Shown here: positions 1 to 8,095 of the stretch, piece after piece | Numbering within the stretch: position 1 is the first letter of the stretch | How the letters are laid out: each line of letters begins with the position of its first letter | Assembly: GCF_001667035.1 (NCBI RefSeq) | Contig: NZ_LZIR01000075.1 | Coordinates: forward strand, 62,001-126,000 | Length of the DNA stretch: 64,000 bases | DNA from: Mycobacterium sp. 852002-51057_SCH5723018 | GTDB taxonomy: Bacteria > Actinomycetota > Actinomycetes > Mycobacteriales > Mycobacteriaceae | Direction: 5' to 3' | Notes under the pieces: model-generated | Databases searched by the model: none | What the model was told of the DNA's origin: nothing | The model's input: the letters and a program-made list of their open reading frames with translations, nothing else | Translations under genes and position numbers: made by a program

Positions 1-1690
1 TCAGCGGTTTTCACTACCGCGTACATGGCGTTCGTGCACCTGGCCGATGTCAAGCCGGGACAGCGGGTGCTCGTGCATGCCGCCGCCGGTGGGGTGGGGA
101 TGGCCGCGGTGCAGTTGGCCCGGCACCTGGGCCTCGAGGTGTTCGGGACGGCCAGTCGCGGCAAGTGGGACACGTTGCGTGCCATGGGTTTAGACGACGA
201 CCACATCTCCGATTCGCGAAGCCTGGAATTCGAGGACAAGTTCCGCACCGCCACCGGCGGCCGCGGTTTTGATGTGGTTCTTGACTCGCTGGCCGGGGAA
301 TTTGTCGACGCGTCGCTGCGGCTGGTGGCCCCCGGCGGGGTGTTCTTGGAGATGGGCAAAACCGACATCCGCGACCCCGGCGTGGTCGCCCAGGAGTACC
401 CGGGTGTGCGTTACCGCGCCTTCGACCTGTTCGAGCCCGGCCGTCCGCGCATGCATCAGTGGATGCTCGAGCTGGCCGAACTGTTCGACGCCGGTGTGCT
501 GCAACCGTTGCCGGTGACGACGTTTGATGTGCGACGCGCCCCCGCGGCGTTGCGGTATTTGAGTCAGGCCCGCCACATCGGCAAGGTCGTGATGACGCTA
601 CCGGGCGGCGGGCTGGCGGCGGGCACGGTGCTGATCACCGGTGGCACCGGGATGGCCGGTTCGACGCTGGCTCGCCACCTGGTGGCGCAGCACGGTGTGC
701 GGAATCTGGTGTTGCTGAGCCGGCGCGGCCGGGATGCCGTCGGGTCGGCCGAGCTGGTCGCCGAGCTGCAGGCCGCCGGAGCCCAGGTGCGGGTGGTCGC
801 TTGCGACGCGGCCGACCGGGCGGCCCTGGCCGCGGTGCTTGACGACATTCCCGAGCAGCATCCGCTGTCCGGGGTTATCCACGCCGCGGGTGTGCTCGAC
901 GACGCGTTGGTCACCTCACTGTCACCCGAGCGGGTCGACGCGGTGTTGCGGGCCAAGGTCGATGCCGCGTGGAACCTGCACGAGCTCACCCGCGACCGTG
1001 ACATGTCGGCGTTCGTGATGTTTTCGTCGATGGCCGGGCTGGTGGGCTCGTCCGGCCAGGGCAACTACGCCGCGGCCAACTCCTTCCTGGACGCGGTGGC
1101 CGCGCACCGGCGGGCCCACGGGTTGCCGGCGATCTCGCTGGCGTGGGGGCTGTGGGATCAGGCCAGCGCCATGACCGGCGGACTGGACGCCGCCGACCTG
1201 GCTCGGCTGGGTCGCGACGGAATCTTGGCGTTGTCGTCGGACGAGGCGATGGAATTGTTCGACACCGCGTTGATACTCGACGAGCCATTCCTGGCGCCCG
1301 CCCGCATCGACCTGGCCACCCTGCGCGCCAACGCGGCCGCGGTGCCGCCGATGTTCACCGATCTGGTCAACGCGCCGTTGCGGCGTCAGGTCGACGACTC
1401 GCTGGCGGCCGCCAAGTCGAAATCGGCTCTGGCGCACCGGCTACACGGTCTGCCCGAAGCCGAACAGCACGCCGTGCTGCTGGACCTGGTGCGCTCCCAC
1501 ATCGCCACTGTGCTGGGCAACACCGCCCCGGAGGCCATCGACCCGGACAAGGCGTTCCAGGACTTGGGCTTCGACTCGCTCACCGCGGTCGAAATGCGCA
1601 ACCGACTCAAAGCCGCGACGGGGCTGGCGCTTTCGCCCACCCTGATCTTCGACTACCCGACGCCGAACGGACTGGCCGGCTACATCCGCG
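1..1690 (+). repeat. Pks12 internal module repeat, copy 1 (ER-KR-ACP)
   Basis: The ER-KR-ACP stretch of the first module is closely similar at DNA level to about 6115-7810, the same region of the second module. The two copies keep register throughout, and runs around the KR active-site region (about 1011-1051 against 7131-7171) are identical for roughly 40 bases. Such in-frame repeats are typical of pks12 and are a likely source of recombination or assembly collapse. Confidence 0.85.
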
Positions 1691-4600
1691 GTGAACTCGC
1701 CGGTGTCCCACAAGAAATCGCGGCCGCCCCGGTCGTTCAGGCCACCGGCGACGACCCGATCGTGATCGTCGGCATGGCGTGCCGCTATCCGGGCGGGGTG
1801 GCGTCGCCCGACGATCTGTGGGACATGCTGACCGAGGGCCGCGATGTGCTCTCCGAATTCCCGACCGATCGCGGCTGGAACCTGGCCGACCTCTACGACC
1901 CGGATCCCGACGTACCGGGCACGTGCTACACCCGCACCGGCGGTTTCGTCGACGGTGTGGCGGATTTCGACCCCGCGTTCTTCGGCATCGCGCCCACCGA
2001 GGCGCTGGCGATGGATCCCCAGCAGCGGATGTTCCTCGAACTGTCCTGGGAAGCCTTGGAGCGGGCCGGGATTGAACCCGGCGCGCTGCGGGGCAGCGCC
2101 ACCGGGGTGTTCGCCGGGGTGTATACCCAGGGCTACGGCATAGGGGCCCCACCTGCCGCGGAAGGCTTCCGGCTGACCGGGCAGTCGTCGAGCATAGCCT
2201 CGGGCCGGATCTCGTATGTGCTGGGGCTGGAGGGCCCCGCGGTGTCGGTGGACACGGCGTGCTCGTCGTCGTTGGTGGCGTTGCACATGGCGGTGCAGTC
2301 GCTGCGTTCGGGCGAGTGTGATTTGGCGTTGGCCGGCGGTGTCACCGTCAACGCCACCCCTGACATCTTCGTGGAATTCAGCCGCATGCGCGGGCTTTCG
2401 GCCGATGGCCGGTGCAAGGCATTCGCCGGCGCCGCCGACGGTACCGGGTTCTCCGAGGGCGGCGGCATGCTGGTGGTGGAGCGGTTGTCGGATGCGCGGC
2501 GGCTGGGTCATCCGGTGTTGGCGGTGGTGCGCGGCAGCGCGGTGAACCAGGATGGGGCCTCCAACGGGTTGACCGCGCCCAATGGTCCGTCGCAGCAGCG
2601 GGTGGTGCGCGCGGCGCTGGCCAATGCCGGGCTGAGCGCGGCCGACGTGGACGTGGTGGAGGGCCACGGCACCGGCACCATGTTGGGCGATCCCATTGAG
2701 GCCCAAGCGTTATTGGCCACTTATGGCCAGGGCCGGGCCGAGCCGCTTTGGCTGGGGTCGATCAAGTCGAACATGGGTCACACGCAGGCCGCCGCCGGTG
2801 TCGCCGGTGTCATCAAGATGGTGCAGGCGATGCGCCACGAAACGCTGCCTGCCACTCTGCATGTCGATGAGCCGAGCCCGCATGTGGACTGGTCGGCGGG
2901 GTCCGTGTCGTTGTTGACCGAGGCACGCCCTTGGAAGCCCGAGCAGGCCAACGGCCATGTTCGCCGGGCCGGGGTGTCGTCGTTCGGCATCAGCGGCACC
3001 AACGCGCACGTGATCATCGAGGCAGTCCCGTCCGATCGTGTCGTGGACCGTCCCAAGCTGCCGGCGGTGCCCTGGGTGGTGTCGGCGAAGTCGGCGTCCG
3101 CGTTGGCATCTCAGGCCGCTCGGCTGGCGGATCATGTGCGCGGCCACGGCGATCTGGACATCGCCGACGTGGCATGGACCCTGGCGGGCCGGTCGAACTT
3201 CGAGCACCGGGCCGTCGTCGTCGGTGACGATCGCGATCGGTTGCTGGCCGGGCTCGACGGGCTGGCCGCCGCCGACCTGAGCGGTTCGGTCATTCAAGGC
3301 ACCGCCACGGCCGGCGGCAAGACCGTCTTCGTCTTCCCGGGTCAAGGTTCCCAATCGCTTGGCATGGGAATGGGATTGCACGCCGGGTACCCCGTATTCG
3401 CGGAGGCGTTCAACACGGTCGTGGCCGAACTGGACCGGCACCTGCTTCGCCCCTTGCGGGAAGTGATGTGGGGCCACGACGAAAGCTTGCTGAACACCAC
3501 GGAGTTCGCGCAACCGGCGCTGTTCGCGGTGGAAGTGGCGTTGTTCCGGCTGCTCGAATCCTGGGGCGTGCGACCCGACTTCGTGATGGGCCACTCGGTC
3601 GGTGAGTTGACGGCCGCCCATGTCGCCGGCGTCCTGTCGCTGGAGAACGCCGCGGTGCTGGTGGCCGCCCGCGGCCGCTTCATGCAGGCGCTCCCGCCGG
3701 GCGGGGCGATGGTCGCCGTGCAGGCCACCGAAGAGGAAGTGCGGCCCCTGCTCGACGGCGAAGTGGGCATCGCAGCCGTCAACGGGCCGGCGTCCGTGGT
3801 GATTTCGGGCGCCGAAGAGGCGGTCGCCGCGCTCGCCGATCGGCTTCGGGCGGAGGGCCGCCGGATCCACCGGCTGGCCGTCTCCCACGCCTTCCACTCG
3901 CCGCTGATGGAGCCGATGATTGACGAATTCGGAACCGTCGCCGCGGGACTCGCCATTGGTCGGCCCAGCATCCCGCTCGTGTCGAACCTGACCGGGCAGC
4001 TGGCTGGTGACGACTTCGCGTCGGTGGCGTACTGGCAGCGGCACATCCGCGAAGCGGTGCGGTTCGCCGACAGCGTACGTTTCGCGCACTCGGCCGGAGT
4101 TACGCGTTTCCTGGAAGTCGGTCCGAGCGGCGGCCTGACGGCGTCGATCGAAGAGTCGCTACCCGATACCCCCGTGGTCACCACTTCGGCGCTGCGCAAG
4201 GACCGGCCCGAGCCGGCGACGCTGCTCAACGTGGTCGCGCAAGGGTTCGTCACCGGCATGGATGTGAACTGGCGCGCCGCGCTGGGCCAGGCCAACCTGG
4301 TGGAACTGCCCACGTATGCATTTGAGCGGCGCAGGTTTTGGCTGGCCGCCGACGGCGCCCCCGCCGACGCCGCCGGCCTGGGACTGCAAGCCAGCGAGCA
4401 CGCCCTGCTCGGCGCAGTGGTGGAGCTGCCGGCCACGGGTGGGGTGGTGCTGACGGGCCGGTTGTCGCCCGCCACGCAGGCCTGGCTGGCCGATCACGCC
4501 GTCGGGGGCGTCGTGCTGTTCCCGGGCGCGGGGTTCGTCGAGTTGGCCATCCGCGCCGGCGACGAGGTGGGCTGCGGGGTCGTCGACGAATTGAACTTGG

Positions 4601-7600
4601 CGGCGCCGCTGGTGCTGCCCACCGCGGGTTCGGTGGCGGTGCAGGTCGTCGTCGGCGGCCCGGACGACGCCGGCGCCCGTGCGGTGTCGGTGTTTTCGCG
4701 CGCCGAGACCGGATCCGGCTGGCTGTTGCACGCCGAGGGAGTGCTCAGCGCGGGTTCGGTCGAGCCGAGCGCGGAGCTGTCGGCATGGCCGCCGGTCGGC
4801 GCGGTCCCGGTGGACGTGGGCGACGGGTATGAGCGGCTGGCCGAACGCGGGTACCGGTACGGGCCAGCGTTCCGGGGCCTGACCTCGATGTGGCGCCGCG
4901 GTGACGAGGTGTTCGCCGAGGTGGCGTTGCCCGCCGACGCCGGGGTCTCGGTGGCCGGGTTCGGCGTCCACCCGGTGATGCTGGACGCCGCGTTGCACGC
5001 GGTGATCTTGGCATCCGATGACGGTGAGCTCGCCGAGGGTTCGGTGCTGGTGCCGTTCTCCTGGCAGGGCGTGTCGTTGCATGCGGCCGGTGCGTCGGCC
5101 GTGCGCGCCCGGATCGTGCGGACGGGTCCGGCGGGGAGTCCGGCGGTATCGATTGAGCTGGCCGACGGCTTGGGTCTGCCGGTGCTGTCGGTGTCGTCGA
5201 TGGTGGCGCGGCCGGTGAGCGACCGGCAGCTGCTGGCCGCGGTGTCCAACGCGGGTCCGGACCGGCTCTTCGAGGTTATCTGGTCCGCACAGCCGTCGGC
5301 CGCCGTTCAGCCTGTGCTGGTGCAGCGTTGGGGCACAACGGAATCCGCAGACGTCGAGCCCGGCGCGATGCTCTTCGAGTCCGCGCCCGTGATGGGTGAC
5401 GTCGTCTCGGGCGTGCGTGCGGCCACGCGTTCGGTGCTGGAGGTGCTGCAGTCCTGGCTGGCGCGCGACGGGTCGGCGACGCTGGTGGTGTCGACCCACG
5501 GTGCGGCGGCGCTGCCGGGGGAGGACGTCACCGATTTGGCCGGCGCGGCGGTCTGGGGGCTGGTGCGCTCGGCGCAGACCGAGCACCCCGGCCGGATCGT
5601 GCTCGCGGACACCGATGTCCCCCTCGACGATGACGCGATAGCGGCGGCGTTGGCGGTCGGGGAGCCACAGGTGGTGCTGCGCGACGGGACGGCGTACACC
5701 GCCCGGGTGCATGGCAGCCGCGCCGTGAGTGCCGTCCTGGTGCCGCCGGGCGAGGGACCGTGGCGGTTGGGCATGAGCAGCCACGGGACCTTCGAGAACC
5801 TGCGGTTGGAGCGCATCCCGAACGCCGACGCGCCGTTGGGTCCGGGCCAGGTCCGGGTCGCCTTGTCGGCGATCGCCGCCAACTTCCGTGACGTCATGAT
5901 CGCCCTGGGTCTCTATCCCGACCCCGACGCGGTGATGGGCGTCGAAGCCTCCGGCGTCGTCATCGAATGTGCCACGGAGGACGGCCGTTTCGCGGTGGGC
6001 GACCGGGTCATGGGCCTGTTCCCGGAGGGCACCGGCACCGTCGCCTGCACGGACGAGCGGCTGCTGGTCAAGGTGCCGGTCGGGTGGTCGCACACCGCCG
6101 CGGCCACCACCTCGGTGGTGTTCGCCACCGCGTTCTACGCGCTGGTCGACTTGGCCCGCGTCAAGCCGGGGCAGCGGGTGTTGGTGCACGCCGCCGCCGG
6201 CGGGGTAGGCATGGCTGCGGTGCAGTTGGCCCGGCATTTCGGCTTGGAGGTTTTCGCCACGGCCAGCCATGGCAAGTGGAACACCCTGCGCGCCATGGGC
6301 TTTGACGAGGACCACATCGCCGATTCGCGCAGTTGCGAGTTCGAGGACAAGTTCCGCGCCGTCACCGGCGGCCACGGGTTTGACGTGGTGCTGGATTCGC
6401 TGGCCGGGGAATTCGTCGATGCGTCGCTGCGCCTCGTCGCCCCCGGCGGGGTGTTCCTGGAGATGGGCAAGACCGACATCCGCGATGCCGATGCGATCGC
6501 GGCGGAATATCCGGGTGTGCGCTACCGCGCCTTCGATCTCTTCGAAGCCGGGCCGGACCGCATTCAGCAGATGCTTGCCGAGTTGGCCGGGCTCTTCGGC
6601 GAGGAGGTGCTGCGGCCGTTGCCGGTCACCACCTTTGACGTGCGGCGCGCGCCCGCCGCGTTGCGGTACCTGAGCCAGGCCCGCCACGTCGGCAAGGTTG
6701 TGATGACCCTTCCTACGGCGCCGGGTGGCTGGCTGGGTGCGGGCACGGTGCTGATCACGGGCGGCACCGGGATGGCCGGTTCGGCGCTGGCGCGTCACGT
6801 GGTGGCCCGGCACGGGGTCCGGAACCTGTTGCTGCTCAGCCGCCGCGGCCCCGACGCGCCGGGGGCCGCGGAATTGACGGCCGAACTCACCGCGGCCGGC
6901 GCCGCGGTGCAGGTGGTGGCCTGTGACGCCGCCGACCGGGAGGCGTTGGCCAAGGTGGTCGCCGATATCCCGGTGCAGCGTCCGCTGTCGGCGGTGATTC
7001 AGGCCGCGGGTGCGCTGGACGACGCGGTGGTGATGTCGCTGACCCCCGAGCGCATGGATGCGGTGTTGCGGTCCAAGGTGAATGCAGCCTGGAACCTGCA
7101 CGAGGTGACCCGCGATCTGGATGTGTCTGCGTTCGTGATGTTTTCGTCGATGGCCGGGCTGGTGGGCTCGTCGGGCCAGGGCAACTACGCCGCGGCCAAC
7201 TCGTTCCTGGATGGGTTGGCCGTGCACCGGCGGGCCCATGGGTTGCCGGCAGTCTCTGTGGCGTGGGGTCTGTGGGATCAGGCCAGCTCCATGACCGGCG
7301 GACTGGCCACCGTCGACTTCGCCCGGTTCGCCCGCGACGGCATCGTGGCGATGTCCTCCGACGAAGCCCTTCAACTCCTCGACACCGCGATGATCGTCGA
7401 CGAACCGTTCATGCTGCCCGCCCACATCGACTTCGCGGCACTGCGGGTCAAGTTCGACGGGGGCACCTTGCCGCCGATGTTCGTCGACTTGATCAACGCG
7501 CCCACCCGGCGCCAGGTCGACGATTCGCTGGCCGCCGCGAAGTCCAAATCGGCGCTGCTGCAACGCCTCGAAGGCCTGGCCGAGGACGAGCAACAGGCGA

Positions 7601-8070
7601 TACTGCTGGACTTGGTGCGTTCCAACATCGCGACGGTCTTGGGCAGCGGCAGCCCGGAGGCCATCGACCCGGACAGGGCGTTCCAGGAGCTGGGCTTCGA
7701 TTCGCTGACCGCGGTCGAGATGCGCAACCGGCTCAAATCCGCGACCGGCCTGCCGCTTTCACCGACGCTGATCTTCGACTACCCGAACTCCGCCGCCCTG
7801 GCCGGCTACATGCACCGCGAACTCGTCGGCGCGTCGGACCAGCTGGCCCCGGCCGCCGCGCCCGGGGAAGCCGAAATCCAGCGCGTCGTCGGGTCGATCC
7901 CGGTCAAGCGCCTTCGGCAGGCCGGGGTCTTGGAGCTCTTGCTTGCGTTGGCAAACGAGGGTGAGGGCGGCCGGCAGGCGGCGGTCCCCGCGGCGGGAAG
8001 CGAAAAAGACATTGCCGACATGGATCTCGACGACCTGGTCAACTCGGCATTGCTGGATGACGACGAGTGA
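1..8070 (+). CDS. pks12: Pks12-type mycoketide polyketide synthase, 3' part (5' end outside window)
   Basis: The reading frame is open from the first base, so this is the C-terminal part of a larger modular type I PKS. Domains by window position: end of an enoylreductase (to about 590), ketoreductase (about 620-1160), ACP (about 1500-1690, Ser in GFDSLTAVEM), then a complete module: KS (about 1756-3030, Cys codon at 2260 in DTACSSS), AT (about 3320-4230, GHSVGE and HAFH), DH (about 4400-5200, HAVGGVVLFP), ER (about 5770-6700), KR (about 6740-7300), ACP (about 7620-7810) and a C-terminal docking tail. HAFH in the AT predicts malonyl-CoA. Two full reducing modules and the following Rv2047c-like gene match M. 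tuberculosis Pks12 (Rv2048c), which makes the mycoketide chain of mannosyl-phosphomycoketides. Substrate choice is inferred from motifs. Confidence 0.93.
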   Translation, partial: SAVFTTAYMAFVHLADVKPGQRVLVHAAAGGVGMAAVQLARHLGLEVFGTASRGKWDTLRAMGLDDDHISDSRSLEFEDKFRTATGGRGFDVVLDSLAGEFVDASLRLVAPGGVFLEMGKTDIRDPGVVAQEYPGVRYRAFDLFEPGRPRMHQWMLELAELFDAGVLQPLPVTTFDVRRAPAALRYLSQARHIGKVVMTLPGGGLAAGTVLITGGTGMAGSTLARHLVAQHGVRNLVLLSRRGRDAVGSAELVAELQAAGAQVRVVACDAADRAALAAVLDDIPEQHPLSGVIHAAGVLDDALVTSLSPERVDAVLRAKVDAAWNLHELTRDRDMSAFVMFSSMAGLVGSSGQGNYAAANSFLDAVAAHRRAHGLPAISLAWGLWDQASAMTGGLDAADLARLGRDGILALSSDEAMELFDTALILDEPFLAPARIDLATLRANAAAVPPMFTDLVNAPLRRQVDDSLAAAKSKSALAHRLHGLPEAEQHAVLLDLVRSHIATVLGNTAPEAIDPDKAFQDLGFDSLTAVEMRNRLKAATGLALSPTLIFDYPTPNGLAGYIRGELAGVPQEIAAAPVVQATGDDPIVIVGMACRYPGGVASPDDLWDMLTEGRDVLSEFPTDRGWNLADLYDPDPDVPGTCYTRTGGFVDGVADFDPAFFGIAPTEALAMDPQQRMFLELSWEALERAGIEPGALRGSATGVFAGVYTQGYGIGAPPAAEGFRLTGQSSSIASGRISYVLGLEGPAVSVDTACSSSLVALHMAVQSLRSGECDLALAGGVTVNATPDIFVEFSRMRGLSADGRCKAFAGAADGTGFSEGGGMLVVERLSDARRLGHPVLAVVRGSAVNQDGASNGLTAPNGPSQQRVVRAALANAGLSAADVDVVEGHGTGTMLGDPIEAQALLATYGQGRAEPLWLGSIKSNMGHTQAAAGVAGVIKMVQAMRHETLPATLHVDEPSPHVDWSAGSVSLLTEARPWKPEQANGHVRRAGVSSFGISGTNAHVIIEAVPSDRVVDRPKLPAVPWVVSAKSASALASQAARLADHVRGHGDLDIADVAWTLAGRSNFEHRAVVVGDDRDRLLAGLDGLAAADLSGSVIQGTATAGGKTVFVFPGQGSQSLGMGMGLHAGYPVFAEAFNTVVAELDRHLLRPLREVMWGHDESLLNTTEFAQPALFAVEVALFRLLESWGVRPDFVMGHSVGELTAAHVAGVLSLENAAVLVAARGRFMQALPPGGAMVAVQATEEEVRPLLDGEVGIAAVNGPASVVISGAEEAVAALADRLRAEGRRIHRLAVSHAFHSPLMEPMIDEFGTVAAGLAIGRPSIPLVSNLTGQLAGDDFASVAYWQRHIREAVRFADSVRFAHSAGVTRFLEVGPSGGLTASIEESLPDTPVVTTSALRKDRPEPATLLNVVAQGFVTGMDVNWRAALGQANLVELPTYAFERRRFWLAADGAPADAAGLGLQASEHALLGAVVELPATGGVVLTGRLSPATQAWLADHAVGGVVLFPGAGFVELAIRAGDEVGCGVVDELNLAAPLVLPTAGSVAVQVVVGGPDDAGARAVSVFSRAETGSGWLLHAEGVLSAGSVEPSAELSAWPPVGAVPVDVGDGYERLAERGYRYGPAFRGLTSMWRRGDEVFAEVALPADAGVSVAGFGVHPVMLDAALHAVILASDDGELAEGSVLVPFSWQGVSLHAAGASAVRARIVRTGPAGSPAVSIELADGLGLPVLSVSSMVARPVSDRQLLAAVSNAGPDRLFEVIWSAQPSAAVQPVLVQRWGTTESADVEPGAMLFESAPVMGDVVSGVRAATRSVLEVLQSWLARDGSATLVVSTHGAAALPGEDVTDLAGAAVWGLVRSAQTEHPGRIVLADTDVPLDDDAIAAALAVGEPQVVLRDGTAYTARVHGSRAVSAVLVPPGEGPWRLGMSSHGTFENLRLERIPNADAPLGPGQVRVALSAIAANFRDVMIALGLYPDPDAVMGVEASGVVIECATEDGRFAVGDRVMGLFPEGTGTVACTDERLLVKVPVGWSHTAAATTSVVFATAFYALVDLARVKPGQRVLVHAAAGGVGMAAVQLARHFGLEVFATASHGKWNTLRAMGFDEDHIADSRSCEFEDKFRAVTGGHGFDVVLDSLAGEFVDASLRLVAPGGVFLEMGKTDIRDADAIAAEYPGVRYRAFDLFEAGPDRIQQMLAELAGLFGEEVLRPLPVTTFDVRRAPAALRYLSQARHVGKVVMTLPTAPGGWLGAGTVLITGGTGMAGSALARHVVARHGVRNLLLLSRRGPDAPGAAELTAELTAAGAAVQVVACDAADREALAKVVADIPVQRPLSAVIQAAGALDDAVVMSLTPERMDAVLRSKVNAAWNLHEVTRDLDVSAFVMFSSMAGLVGSSGQGNYAAANSFLDGLAVHRRAHGLPAVSVAWGLWDQASSMTGGLATVDFARFARDGIVAMSSDEALQLLDTAMIVDEPFMLPAHIDFAALRVKFDGGTLPPMFVDLINAPTRRQVDDSLAAAKSKSALLQRLEGLAEDEQQAILLDLVRSNIATVLGSGSPEAIDPDRAFQELGFDSLTAVEMRNRLKSATGLPLSPTLIFDYPNSAALAGYMHRELVGASDQLAPAAAPGEAEIQRVVGSIPVKRLRQAGVLELLLALANEGEGGRQAAVPAAGSEKDIADMDLDDLVNSALLDDDE
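6115..7810 (+). repeat. Pks12 internal module repeat, copy 2 (ER-KR-ACP)
   Basis: Second copy of the module repeat that starts at the left window edge. Differences are mostly synonymous or conservative, which suggests duplication followed by homogenisation rather than independent recruitment of modules. Confidence 0.85.
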
Positions 8071-8095
8071 TGTCGAGCGCTAGCGAGGTCAATCA

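Noticed and set aside
4159..7593. 1144-residue minus-strand open frame opposite pks12
   Set aside because: High-GC antisense shadow: His/Arg/Gly-rich low-complexity product, no RBS or domain, fully inside a strongly coding plus-strand PKS.
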